A DNA stretch of 64,000 nucleotides. It comes from Thalassobius sp002708925 (GTDB taxonomy: Bacteria; Pseudomonadota; Alphaproteobacteria; Rhodobacterales; Rhodobacteraceae). The stretch lies in assembly GCF_049803795.1 (NCBI RefSeq), contig NZ_JBNAGJ010000005.1, forward strand, positions 258,963 through 322,962. The letters run 5' to 3'. Under the pieces are notes generated by a model, which saw nothing but the letters and a program-made list of their open reading frames with translations, was not told the origin of the DNA and did no database searches. Positions 17,203-25,941 of the stretch are shown here, in pieces. Each line of letters starts with the position of its first letter. Position 1 is the stretch's first letter. The position numbers were made by a program, and so were the translations under genes.

Positions 17203-18332
17203 ACGTCCTCGTCCATGACCTCGACCGCGCCGTCCTCGATCTGGGCGGCGCGTTTTTCCACCTCTTCGACGATGTGATCGACCATCTGGTCGTTAGACAT
17301 CTTATGGCTGGCCTTGCCCGCCAGATAGACCATCCCCGACCCGGCCCCACCGCCGGTGAAACCGACATCGGTCATCAGCGCCTCGCCCGGCCCGTTCACC
17401 ACGCAGCCGATGATGCTGAGGCTCATGGGGGTCTTGATGTGTTCCAGCCGTTTTTCCAGCGTTTCCACCGTCTTGATCACGTCAAAGCCCTGCCGCGCGC
17501 AGGACGGGCAAGAAATGATATTGACGCCCCGGTGCCGCAGCCCCAGGGATTTCAGGATCTCATAGCCAACCTTGACCTCTTCCACCGGATCGGCAGACAG
17601 GCTGACGCGGATCGTATCGCCAATGCCCATCCACAGCAGGTTCCCCAGCCCGATCGAGGATTTGATCGTGCCAGACATCAGCCCCCCGGCCTCGGTAATG
17701 CCCAGATGGATGGGGGCGTCCGTCAGGTCGGCCAGTTGCTGATAGGCGGCGGTGGCCATGAACACATCGCTGGCCTTCACGCTGATCTTGAATTCGTGAA
17801 AATCGTGATCTTGCAGGATCTTGATATGATCCATGCCGCTTTCGACCATGGCATCTGGCGTTGGCTCGCCGTATTTGTCCAGCAGGTGTTTTTCCAGCGA
17901 TCCCGCATTCACCCCGATCCGGATCGAGCAATCATGATCGCGCGCCGCCTGGATAACTTCCTTCACCCGATCCTCGGAGCCGATATTGCCCGGATTGATC
18001 CGCAGACAGGCGGCCCCGGCCTCGGCCGCCTCGATCCCGCGTTTGTAATGGAAATGGATGTCGGCCACGATGGGCACCGGGCTTTCGCGGACGATTTCCT
18101 TTAGCGCACGCGCGCTGTCCTGATCGGGCACCGAGACCCGGACAATATCCGCCCCCGCCTCGGCCGCGCGGATCACCTGATCCAGCGTGCCCTTTACATC
18201 GGTGGTCAGCGTGTTCGTCATCGTCTGCACCGAGATCGGCGCATCCCCCCCCACAGGCACAGAGCCAACATGGATTTTCCGGCTTTGGCGACGATAGATA
18301 TTGCGCCACGGGCGAACATGGTTCAGCGACAT
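17199..18332 (-). CDS. ispG: 4-hydroxy-3-methylbut-2-enyl diphosphate synthase (GcpE)
   Basis: 377 aa iron-sulfur enzyme of the MEP isoprenoid pathway. TIM barrel with GGDAPISVQTMTNT and ADIHFHYKRGIEAAEAGA. The C-terminal [4Fe-4S] domain has ligands in SCPSCARQG (about residue 274) and GCVVNGPGE (about 309). Follows rodZ on the same strand, an arrangement also found in enterobacteria. Converges on the DsbA-like gene with a 4-base overlap at its 3' end. Confidence 0.96.
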   Translation of the reverse strand: MSLNHVRPWRNIYRRQSRKIHVGSVPVGGDAPISVQTMTNTLTTDVKGTLDQVIRAAEAGADIVRVSVPDQDSARALKEIVRESPVPIVADIHFHYKRGIEAAEAGAACLRINPGNIGSEDRVKEVIQAARDHDCSIRIGVNAGSLEKHLLDKYGEPTPDAMVESGMDHIKILQDHDFHEFKISVKASDVFMATAAYQQLADLTDAPIHLGITEAGGLMSGTIKSSIGLGNLLWMGIGDTIRVSLSADPVEEVKVGYEILKSLGLRHRGVNIISCPSCARQGFDVIKTVETLEKRLEHIKTPMSLSIIGCVVNGPGEALMTDVGFTGGGAGSGMVYLAGKASHKMSNDQMVDHIVEEVEKRAAQIEDGAVEVMDEDV

Positions 18333-18402
18333 GGGAGTCCCGTCCTCGGGTCTGTTGGCGTTGTGTTGGCTAGATAGCGCCCGAAGGCCCCCGCATCAAT
18401 GG

Positions 18403-19581
18403 CTAGTCCACCTGCGTCAGGTTCTGCGCGACGGTACGCGCCAGTTCCTGATGCTGCTCCAGATCCGCGACGGTGTAGCTGGCGGTCAGGTTATCCACGC
18501 TCAGCGCCAGTTTGCTGGTGACAGTGCCGCGATTGCCGGCGGGGCCGTAGTGCTGGCCGTTCACCGCGAAATAGATCGCGCTGGATTCGCCCACGCGCAG
18601 GGTGGCGGGCTCTTCGGTCTGGGGGACGGTCCAGCGGTCGCCGGCCTCCATGATGCCTTCGAAGATCACCGTTCCATCGGCCGAGCGCACCCGCACCCAG
18701 GCCGGGCGCACAGCCACCATTTCAACCCCCGGCGCGGGTGTTTCCACCACTTGCGGGACGGAAACGGGCTCGCGCGGGCTGACCTGGGCCAGTTGCACGG
18801 GGTCTTGTTTGTGGAAACTGCCGACAGTATCGGGATTCAGCGTGGAAATCGGCGCATCGCGGGCCACCATCACCGGCACATCCAGCGCCTGCGGACGATA
18901 GAGCCGGTCCAGCGCTTCGGCCTGCGGGGTCACCAGACCGCCGCTGTTGTCCGCCATCTGCGGCGCGCCGCCCGGACGGTCCTGAAGCGGGTCCAGATCG
19001 GCCAGCACATCGGGGGTATTTTCCACCGGGGCCAAACGCACGCGCTGTACCTCGTTCAGCACGGTATAGCCGCCAAACCCGATCGAGCCGATCAGCAGCA
19101 TCAGCACCATGGCCGAGCCAATCGCCCCCGGTTCGATCCGAGACAGCAGGCCCTCACCCTCGGGAGCGAAGGGGGTGTTATTGCTCATGAACGGATCGCG
19201 CACCGCCCCGCTGGTTTGCGCAGGCGTTTCAGGTTTGCGAATCGAGGACGCCTCGGCCGACATGCCATGCGCGGTGGAAAACCCGCTTTCGGTACAGAAA
19301 TCGGCAAAGGCCTGATCGGGATCCATGTTCAGATAGCGCGCATAGGACCGCACATAGCCCGCGATGAATCCAGGCGTATCAAAGGCGCTGGGATCCGCGT
19401 TTTCGATGGCAGCAATATAAGAGGCTTTGATCCGCAGCTCGCGCTGTACGTCCAAAAGGGATTTGCCCATCGTGGCACGCTCGCCGCGCATCACGTCGCC
19501 CAGACGCATCTCAAATGCGTCAAAGCCCTTTGGCTCATCCTGTGGCTCTTCGTCGATCCGCCGAGTCCTGCGCCTGATCAT
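18403..19581 (-). CDS. rodZ: RodZ-like cell-shape protein
   Basis: 392 aa. An N-terminal Cro-type HTH_25 domain (residues ~28-95, LGDVMRGERATMGKSLLDVQ, AAIENADPSAF, GYVRSYARYL) is followed by a linker, one membrane helix at about 155 (VLMLLIGSIGFGGY), a Pro-rich periplasmic region and a C-terminal DUF4115 beta domain (WVRVRSADGTVIFEGIMEAG). RodZ links MreB filaments to the wall-synthesis complex. Its place before ispG supports the call. Confidence 0.88.
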   Translation of the reverse strand: MIRRRTRRIDEEPQDEPKGFDAFEMRLGDVMRGERATMGKSLLDVQRELRIKASYIAAIENADPSAFDTPGFIAGYVRSYARYLNMDPDQAFADFCTESGFSTAHGMSAEASSIRKPETPAQTSGAVRDPFMSNNTPFAPEGEGLLSRIEPGAIGSAMVLMLLIGSIGFGGYTVLNEVQRVRLAPVENTPDVLADLDPLQDRPGGAPQMADNSGGLVTPQAEALDRLYRPQALDVPVMVARDAPISTLNPDTVGSFHKQDPVQLAQVSPREPVSVPQVVETPAPGVEMVAVRPAWVRVRSADGTVIFEGIMEAGDRWTVPQTEEPATLRVGESSAIYFAVNGQHYGPAGNRGTVTSKLALSVDNLTASYTVADLEQHQELARTVAQNLTQVD

Positions 19582-19689
19582 CCCATCCTGCCCCTAAGCA
19601 TGTCGCTTACCGAACCCCCACGATTCGAGACGCGACCTTTGTTTCGTGCAACCTATCACAACTCAAGGAGAAAAGCAGCCCGGCGGGGG

Positions 19690-20913
19690 TCAGGCGGACA
19701 ATTCGGCACGATTTAGCTCACATCGGGACCACAGCGCATCCAAAGCCCGCACCAGATGATCCATTTCCTCGGCCCCATGCACCGGCGACGGGGTAAAGCG
19801 CAAACGCTCGGTTCCGCGCGGCACTGTGGGGAAATTGATCGGCTGGACATAGATGCCGAACTGCTCCAGCAGCATATCGGACAGCTGTTTGGTATGCACC
19901 GGATCGCCCACGATAACGGGCACGATATGGCTGCCGTGATCAATGATCGGCAGCCCCAGCCCCTTGAGCCGCAATTTCAGCTTGGCCGCCTGTTCCTGAT
20001 GGGCCTGGCGGCGCGCCTGATCGGTTTTCATGTGGCGCACGCTGGCCGCGGCCCCGGCGGCCACGGCCGGCGGCAAGGAGGTGGTAAAGATGAACCCCGG
20101 CGCATAAGAACGGATCGCATCGCACATTTTCGCGCTGGTGGCGATATAGCCGCCCATCACGCCATAGGCCTTGGCCAGGGTGCCGTTGATAATGTCCAGC
20201 CGGTGCATCAGCCGATCACGCTCGGCCACGCCCGCGCCGCGCGGGCCATACATGCCCACCGCGTGGACCTCATCAATATAGGTCAGCGCGCCGAATTCAT
20301 CGGCCAGATCGCAGATCGCCGCGATCGGGCCGAAATCCCCATCCATCGAGTAGATCGATTCAAAGGCAATCAGCTTGGGCGCGGCGGGGTCATCTGCGGC
20401 CAGAAGATCACGCAGATGGGCCACGTCATTATGCCGGAAAATCCGTTTGGCCCCGCCATTGCGCCGCACGCCCTCGATCATCGAGGCATGGTTCAATTCA
20501 TCCGAATAGATGATCAGCCCCGGAAACAGTTTCGGCAGGGTGCTTAGCGTTGCGTCATTGGCGATATAGGCGCTGGTGAACAGCAGCGCGGCCTCTTTGC
20601 CGTGCAGATCGGCCAGTTCGGCCTCCAGCTGTTTGTGATAGACCGTGGTGCCGCTGATGTTGCGCGTCCCGCCCGAGCCCGCGCCAGTGGCGTCCAGCGC
20701 CGCGTGCATGGCCGACAGAACCGCCGGATGCTGGCCCATGCCCAGATAGTCATTGCCGCACCACACCGTCACATCACGGGCCGAGCCATCCTCGCGCCGC
20801 CAGATCGCGTGCGGGAAATTGCCTTGCTGGCGCTCAATATCAATAAAGGTCCGATAGCGGCCTTCCTGGTGCAGCGTGTCAAGCGCCTGGGTGAGCTGGG
20901 CTGAATAATCCAC
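19690..20913 (-). CDS. hemA: 5-aminolevulinate synthase (C4 pathway)
   Basis: 407 aa PLP enzyme condensing glycine with succinyl-CoA, the first step of haem and bacteriochlorophyll synthesis in alphaproteobacteria. Alpha-oxoamine synthase fold: WCGNDYLGMGQHP, GSGGTRNISGTTVYH, DELNHASMIEG, FESIYSMDGD, DEVHAVGMYGPRG, and PLP Lys in GTLAKAYGVMGGY (about residue 247). Length and motifs match Rhodobacter HemA closely. Divergent from the M20 gene across 141 bases. Confidence 0.96.
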   Translation of the reverse strand: MDYSAQLTQALDTLHQEGRYRTFIDIERQQGNFPHAIWRREDGSARDVTVWCGNDYLGMGQHPAVLSAMHAALDATGAGSGGTRNISGTTVYHKQLEAELADLHGKEAALLFTSAYIANDATLSTLPKLFPGLIIYSDELNHASMIEGVRRNGGAKRIFRHNDVAHLRDLLAADDPAAPKLIAFESIYSMDGDFGPIAAICDLADEFGALTYIDEVHAVGMYGPRGAGVAERDRLMHRLDIINGTLAKAYGVMGGYIATSAKMCDAIRSYAPGFIFTTSLPPAVAAGAAASVRHMKTDQARRQAHQEQAAKLKLRLKGLGLPIIDHGSHIVPVIVGDPVHTKQLSDMLLEQFGIYVQPINFPTVPRGTERLRFTPSPVHGAEEMDHLVRALDALWSRCELNRAELSA

Positions 20914-21054
20914 GGGCCGAATCCTTTTCCGTCTGTTCGCTGGGGGACGTCTAAGGGGGCTGCGGTCAGCTTTCCTTGATTTCCCTCAATACCGGCGCTG
21001 GACAGCGGCGCGCGCGGTGCTAGGGTCGGCTGCACCGACTCAAAGGAGCCTGAC

Positions 21055-22428
21055 ATGAGCCTGGATCCCGTCCTGTCCCGCATCGACGCAGACCTGCCCC
21101 AAGCACTGGAGCGCCTGCTGGAATTGCTGCGCATTCCCTCGGTTTCGACCGATCCGGCCTATGCGGACGATTGTCAGAACGCCGCCGACTGGCTGGTCTC
21201 TGATCTGCAAAGCATTGGGGTCGCAGCAGAAAAACGCCAGACGCCCGGCCATCCGATGGTGGTGGGCCATGTCGAGGGCGACGGCCCGCATATCCTGTTT
21301 TACGGCCATTATGACGTGCAGCCCGTAGACCCGCTGGAGCTGTGGAACCGGGATCCCTTTGATCCGGCCATCGAAGAGGAAAACGGCAAACAGGTGATCC
21401 GCGGGCGCGGATCCTCGGATGACAAGGGCCAGCTGATGACCTTTGTCGAGGCCTGCCGCGCCTGGAAAGAGGTGCATGGCTCCCTGCCCTGCCGCATCAC
21501 CTTCTTCTTTGAGGGCGAAGAGGAGTCGGGCTCGCCCTCGCTGGTGCCGTTCATGCAGGACAACGCGGACGAGCTGAAATCGGACATCGCGCTGATCTGT
21601 GACACCGGCCTGTTCGGCGAAAGCACCCCTGCCATCGTCACCATGCTGCGCGGGCTGCTGGGCGAGGATTTCACCATCACCGGGCCGGATCGTGATCTGC
21701 ATTCGGGGATGTATGGCGGGATCGCGATGAACCCCATCCGCGTGCTGACCCGTATCCTGGCCGATCTGCATGACGAGACCGGCGCGATCACCCTGCCCGG
21801 TTTCTATGACGACGTGCCCGAGCTGCCCGACGCGGTGCGCGCGCAGTGGCAATCGCTGAATTTCGATCACGATGCCTTTCTGGGCGAGGTCGGGCTGAAA
21901 GCCCCGGCTGGCGAAATCGACCGCACTCCGCTGGAGATGATCTGGTCGCGTCCGACCTGTGATGTGAACGGGATCTGGGGCGGCTATACCGGCGCAGGGT
22001 TCAAAACGGTGTTGCCCAGCCAGGCCAGCGCCAAGGTGTCTTTCCGCCTGGTGGGGCAGCAAGACCCCGACAAGATCCGATCTGCGTTCCGCGAATATGT
22101 GGAAAGCCGCCTGCCCGAGGGGTTCTCGATCGAGTATCGGACCAACAAGGGGGCGCCGGCCTCGCAGATGTCGATCGACAATCCGATGTTCGACAAGGCG
22201 CGCGCGGCGCTGTCGGATGAATGGCCCAATGCGGCGGCCTATGTGGGCTGTGGGGGCTCGATCCCGATTGCGGGCTATTTCAAGGACATTCTGGGCACAG
22301 ATGCCATGCTGATCGGATTCGGTAAGGACGATGACCAGATTCACAGCCCCAATGAAAAATACGATCTGTCCAGTTTCCACCACGGGATTCGCAGCTGGGC
22401 GCGGGTTTTGGAGGCTTTGACCCGATAA
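21055..22428 (+). CDS. M20-family metallopeptidase (dipeptidase)
   Basis: 457 aa di-zinc hydrolase. Metal-site motifs: FYGHYDVQPVDPLELW (about 82), GRGSSDDKGQ (about 120), FEGEEESGSPSL (general base EE, about 155), and RDLHSGMYGG in the dimerisation lid. Ends with IPIAGYFKDILG and HSPNEKYDL, the last His ligand. Closest to the carnosinase/DapE-like M20 group annotated as dipeptidases; substrate not determinable. Confidence 0.9.
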   Translation: MSLDPVLSRIDADLPQALERLLELLRIPSVSTDPAYADDCQNAADWLVSDLQSIGVAAEKRQTPGHPMVVGHVEGDGPHILFYGHYDVQPVDPLELWNRDPFDPAIEEENGKQVIRGRGSSDDKGQLMTFVEACRAWKEVHGSLPCRITFFFEGEEESGSPSLVPFMQDNADELKSDIALICDTGLFGESTPAIVTMLRGLLGEDFTITGPDRDLHSGMYGGIAMNPIRVLTRILADLHDETGAITLPGFYDDVPELPDAVRAQWQSLNFDHDAFLGEVGLKAPAGEIDRTPLEMIWSRPTCDVNGIWGGYTGAGFKTVLPSQASAKVSFRLVGQQDPDKIRSAFREYVESRLPEGFSIEYRTNKGAPASQMSIDNPMFDKARAALSDEWPNAAAYVGCGGSIPIAGYFKDILGTDAMLIGFGKDDDQIHSPNEKYDLSSFHHGIRSWARVLEALTR

Positions 22429-22458
22429 GCTGCGTGCCGCGCGGGAAAGCGCAGCGCA

Positions 22459-22484
22459 GTTGAGTATTTTAAGAGCAAAGAAGC
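22459..22484 (+). repeat. Intergenic 3'-end element, copy 2
   Basis: Same length and orientation relative to its gene as the element at 13399-13424: GTTGAGTATTT, seven different bases, then AAAGAAGC, about 30 bases past the M20 stop. Confidence 0.5.
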
Positions 22485-22500
22485 GGGGCGGGCCCGGTTT

Positions 22501-23373
22501 TTAAATGACGCCGGTGAATCTGTCGGGCAGGCGGAATTGCAGGTCATAGTCGGGCCGGTCGAATTGGAAGAAGCCGGTCTCGCCGCGCGGTTTGAAGCTG
22601 CGGTGCATTTTTTTGCGGTAGGGGCGCATGTCAAAGCCGTCTTGAAGCGGGAGGGCTGCGAGATCATCGAAGAGAGCCTGATCCTGGCCGCGGGCCTGGG
22701 CGAACCAGTGGCGACCGATGGAGACGTCCTTGGGATCGCCCAGGGTTTGGGTGATCGTGTTGCGCCGGTCCATGGCGGATGTATATTCGCCAAAATCGCA
22801 GAATTTGAGGTGCAGCAGGTAGAGGCAATCTGGTGTAAAGAGCTGTTCGAATTGGGTAAAGTGGCCTCCGCGCGCGATTTTCGTGCCGGTTGAGAGGATA
22901 CAGGGTTTCGAATAATGCGGGGCCAGGCGGACGTGGCGGCGCGGGCCTAGGATGTGGTCTTGGATCGGGTCCGGCTCGATGTCGGTGCGGTGGATCACTT
23001 CGAGCCCCAGCGGGGTGTAGACCCGATTTTTGCGGACCTGTTGCAGGAATTCAAGCAAGGTGCGGCCATCAGCGGGATCAATCACCACCAGCTCGTCCAC
23101 GTCGCCGACGATCACATGGGTGTAATAGCTGCGCAGCCCCATCACCAGGTTGTTCAGCAGGCGCCAGCGTTTCATGTCGAAATTCTTATGCGGATCGCCG
23201 GGGATGCCGATGATATTGCAGCCGGCCGCCAGTCTGGCGACGTCCTCACCGCGGCCGTGATTGATGATATAGAGGTTCTCGCGTCCGAACAGCGCCCCGT
23301 AGTGCCGCAGCCAGAAATCCAGGAAAAACAGATCGTCCCGCACCATGGTGACGACCGCAACGGTAGATTGCAT
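22501..23373 (-). CDS. Glycosyltransferase family 2-like protein
   Basis: 290 aa from the start at 23373 (MQSTVAVVTMVRDDLFFLD); an in-frame ATG 48 bases earlier is possible but adds a basic tail. Residues 1-95 look like a GT-A fold of the Glyco_tranf_2_4 type: VTMVRDD, then HVIVGDVDELVVID with the metal-binding DxD-like DVDE at about 91. C-terminal half unassigned. Probably modifies a surface glycan. Divergent from the sulfotransferase-like gene, and the two may act together. Confidence 0.72.
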   Translation of the reverse strand: MQSTVAVVTMVRDDLFFLDFWLRHYGALFGRENLYIINHGRGEDVARLAAGCNIIGIPGDPHKNFDMKRWRLLNNLVMGLRSYYTHVIVGDVDELVVIDPADGRTLLEFLQQVRKNRVYTPLGLEVIHRTDIEPDPIQDHILGPRRHVRLAPHYSKPCILSTGTKIARGGHFTQFEQLFTPDCLYLLHLKFCDFGEYTSAMDRRNTITQTLGDPKDVSIGRHWFAQARGQDQALFDDLAALPLQDGFDMRPYRKKMHRSFKPRGETGFFQFDRPDYDLQFRLPDRFTGVI

Positions 23374-23469
23374 TTTACGCGCTTTGCCTCTGCTCAACTG
23401 CCTTTTGGCAAGACTAACCATTTTATGTGTATAAGAGAATCGATTTCTTAGTCCGGTCGGAGCGCGCCT

Positions 23470-24213
23470 GTGTCATTGCCCCCTGATTTCGCCGAAACCG
23501 GCCTGTTGATCCGTCCGGGTGCGCGGCCTCCGGCCCGGTTTCAGGTGATCGGAGAGCGCAGCAGCGGCACCAATTACGTCAAACGTCTGCTGGGCCGGAA
23601 CACGCCACTGGAGCCGACGGAATTGCTGGGCTGGAAGCACGGTGGATTCCAGGCAATGGCGGTGCCGCGCGATCTGGTGGTGATCCTGTCGGTGCGCAAT
23701 GCGCGCGATTGGGCGCGCTCGATGTTTGCTAAGCCATGGCACACGGGGACCGCCCTGCAAAGCCTGCCCTTTCATGCGTTTTTGCGCGCGCCCTGGGAAA
23801 CCGTGATTGATCATCCCAAGTATTTTGCCAATGCCGGCCCGGCCATGCTGGGCCAGCCCTTGCAGCAGGATCGCGATCCGGTGACGGGCCGCCCCTATCC
23901 GAATCTTTTCGCCTTGCGCAGCGGGAAATTGCGGACGCATCTTAGCCTTCTGGGGCGCGATTGCGCCTTTGTTCTGTGCCGCCACGAAGAGCTGATCGCG
24001 AATCCCCAGGCGTTTTTGGCGCAGTTTCGCGCCGGGCTGGGGCTGCCCGTGTCAGAGGCCCCGCTGCGCCCTGTCGTCAAACGTCTGGGATCACGGTTTA
24101 ATCCGGCGGTCGAACGCCCTGCCCCGCCTCGGGACTGGGCCGAGACCGATCTGGCATTCATGCGCGCGGCGTTGGATATGGGGCTCGAATCCCAGCTGGG
24201 GTATCGCTACTGA
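23470..24213 (+). CDS. Sulfotransferase-like P-loop protein
   Basis: 247 aa. GERSSGTNYVKRLLG (residues ~26-40) resembles the 5'-phosphosulfate-binding loop of PAPS sulfotransferases, followed by WKHGGFQAM and SVRNARDWARSMF, which fits the 3'-phosphate-binding Arg/Ser segment. The C-terminal half is shorter than in classical sulfotransferases. Likely sulfates or otherwise modifies a surface sugar, given the glycosyltransferase next door. Moderate confidence in the fold, low in the substrate. Confidence 0.6.
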   Translation: MSLPPDFAETGLLIRPGARPPARFQVIGERSSGTNYVKRLLGRNTPLEPTELLGWKHGGFQAMAVPRDLVVILSVRNARDWARSMFAKPWHTGTALQSLPFHAFLRAPWETVIDHPKYFANAGPAMLGQPLQQDRDPVTGRPYPNLFALRSGKLRTHLSLLGRDCAFVLCRHEELIANPQAFLAQFRAGLGLPVSEAPLRPVVKRLGSRFNPAVERPAPPRDWAETDLAFMRAALDMGLESQLGYRY

Positions 24214-24428
24214 CGGGTTTGCAGGCTGCGCACCGCCTTTAGCAAGGCCACGCCCCAGGGCAGCCCGTGAAACAGCAGATCGAACCAGTCCAGCGGGGCC
24301 ACCAGCGTGCCCGCGGCCAGCATTTTCAGCTTTTCCCAGATATGCGGTTCGGGCACGAAGGGCGCCAGGCCCAGCGTCGCACAGATCAGCAGGACGGTCG
24401 TCCAGGATATCTGATCGATCCATTTCAT
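24207..24428 (-). CDS. Small two-helix membrane protein
   Basis: 73 aa, start MKWIDQISWTTVLL. Hydrophobic segment at ~7-26, amphipathic PHIWEKLKMLAAG, then a second hydrophobic stretch (LDWFDLLFHGLPWGVALLKA). No catalytic motif. Similar short proteins are widespread in proteobacteria and often mislabelled as RND transporters; no function is known. Overlaps the convergent sulfotransferase-like gene by 7 bases. Confidence 0.65.
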   Translation of the reverse strand: MKWIDQISWTTVLLICATLGLAPFVPEPHIWEKLKMLAAGTLVAPLDWFDLLFHGLPWGVALLKAVRSLQTRQ

Positions 24429-24450
24429 GCGCCTACCCTTCGGAAGAAAA

Positions 24451-24527
24451 TGGCGCGGTTGACGGGGCTCGAACCCGCGACCCCCGGCGTGACAGGCCGG
24501 TACTCTAACCAACTGAGCTACAACCGC
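24451..24527 (-). tRNA. tRNA-Asp (GTC), copy 1
   Basis: 77 bases with encoded CCA. Acceptor GCGGTTG/CAACCGC, anticodon stem-loop CCGGCCTGTCACGCCGG, T-loop TTCGAGC. Identical over its length to the copy 35 bases to the right. Confidence 0.97.
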
Positions 24528-24562
24528 GCTTTGCACGTCTGGTCCACTGGATCGGATAGCGA

Positions 24563-24639
24563 TGGCGCGGTTGACGGGGCTCGAACCCGCGACCCCCGGC
24601 GTGACAGGCCGGTACTCTAACCAACTGAGCTACAACCGC
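24563..24639 (-). tRNA. tRNA-Asp (GTC), copy 2
   Basis: Identical to copy 1, including CCA. Being upstream on the - strand, it is probably transcribed together with copy 1. Confidence 0.97.
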
Positions 24640-24744
24640 TCGCTATCCGCTCGGGCGTCCCAAGCGTGAGAGGCTGTTTATGCGCAAGCCTGTCGGGCGT
24701 CAAGCGCCTGGAGCCGGAAAAAGCACAAATATTTCACCCTCTTT

Positions 24745-24784
24745 TTTGCCCCCCTGATCGTCCCGTTATTTGCCCCCCTGATCG
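24745..24784. repeat. 16-bp direct repeat upstream of the tRNA-Asp pair
   Basis: TTTGCCCCCCTGATCG occurs at 24745-24760 and 24769-24784, with a 24-base period. It lies in the 24640-25016 gap, which holds no convincing gene. Open frames through it would encode RSGGQ-type repeats and have no ribosome site. It could be a regulatory element of the tRNA operon. Confidence 0.6.
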
Positions 24785-25016
24785 CCCCCTCGACCGGCCC
24801 GTGTCGAAACCGGCCCAAGACGCGATTGGCGGGCGATCCCTTTGGGCGGGCCGATCGGCCCGGCCGCATCGCACAAAAATCAGGCAGAGACAAAATTCCC
24901 CCAGAAGAAACGCTAAAAATGCGGGCACATGCCTGTAAGAACAGCATTCCGGACGCTAGGATGTTAGCGTGAACACCGGGCCAAGCGCCCGTTAACTGAT
25001 TGTTCTGCAAGGAAAA

Positions 25017-25092
<76 letters not shown>

Positions 25093-25138
25093 GTGGCGCC
25101 GGTGTTACCCAATGCGAACGGCAGGTGCAAGGGCTGTG

Positions 25139-25936
25139 ATGGGAAAAACTGCTGCAATTGTTTTCACCGATCTGGACGGCACATTGCTGGATCATCACAG
25201 CTATGCGTTCACAGCTGCGATTCCGGCGCTGGAGCTGCTGAAAGCCCATGCGGTTCCGGTGATCCTGGCCAGCTCGAAAACCGCAGCCGAGATCGCCAGC
25301 CTGCGCGATAAAATGGGCCTGTCCGCCTATCCCGCGATTGTTGAAAACGGCGCTGGCGTGCTGCCTGCGCAGGCGCACCCACAGACGATCTTAAGCCAGG
25401 ATTACCCGAAAATCCGCGCCGCACTGGCCGCGATGCCCGCCCCCCTGCGTCGGCATTTCACCGGATTCGGCGACATGAGCATCCCCGAAACCGCCACGGA
25501 AACCGGCCTGCCCCCCGCAGATGCCGCCCTGGCCAAGGAGCGCGCTTTCTCCGAGCCGGGCACCTGGCATGGGGATGACGCCGCGCTGTCCGAATTTCTG
25601 GCCTATCTGGCCGGTCAGGGCATCTCGGCCCGTCAGGGCGGGCGCTATCTGACGCTGTCCTTTGGCAAAACCAAGGCCGACCAGATGGCCCAGATCCGCG
25701 CGCAATACGGCGCGCCGCCCGTCATCGCCCTGGGCGATGCGCCCAACGATCTGGAAATGCTGATGGCCGCGGACTATCCGATTTTGATCCGCAATCCCAA
25801 GGCACGCCCCCTGCCCGGTCTGACAGATGACCAGCGGGCCCGCCTTCTCTATAGTACACGACCAGGGCCGCAGGGCTGGAACGAGATGGTCCCTCCGATC
25901 ATCCGCTCCCTGACGTCCCCCAACACAGGAGCCTGA
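25139..25936 (+). CDS. HAD-IIB phosphatase, glucosyl/mannosyl-3-phosphoglycerate phosphatase type
   Basis: 265 aa. The start at 25139 (MGKTAAIVFTDLDGTLLD) has AAGGG upstream. HAD motif I is DLDGT, motif II SSKTAAE, motif IV IALGDAPNDLEML. MPGP-type substrate region: VENGAGV. In this context, just before a GpgS-like synthase, it most likely removes the phosphate from glucosyl-3-phosphoglycerate to yield the compatible solute glucosylglycerate. The family cannot by itself distinguish mannosyl from glucosyl substrate. Confidence 0.82.
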   Translation: MGKTAAIVFTDLDGTLLDHHSYAFTAAIPALELLKAHAVPVILASSKTAAEIASLRDKMGLSAYPAIVENGAGVLPAQAHPQTILSQDYPKIRAALAAMPAPLRRHFTGFGDMSIPETATETGLPPADAALAKERAFSEPGTWHGDDAALSEFLAYLAGQGISARQGGRYLTLSFGKTKADQMAQIRAQYGAPPVIALGDAPNDLEMLMAADYPILIRNPKARPLPGLTDDQRARLLYSTRPGPQGWNEMVPPIIRSLTSPNTGA

Positions 25937-25941
25937 CACGC

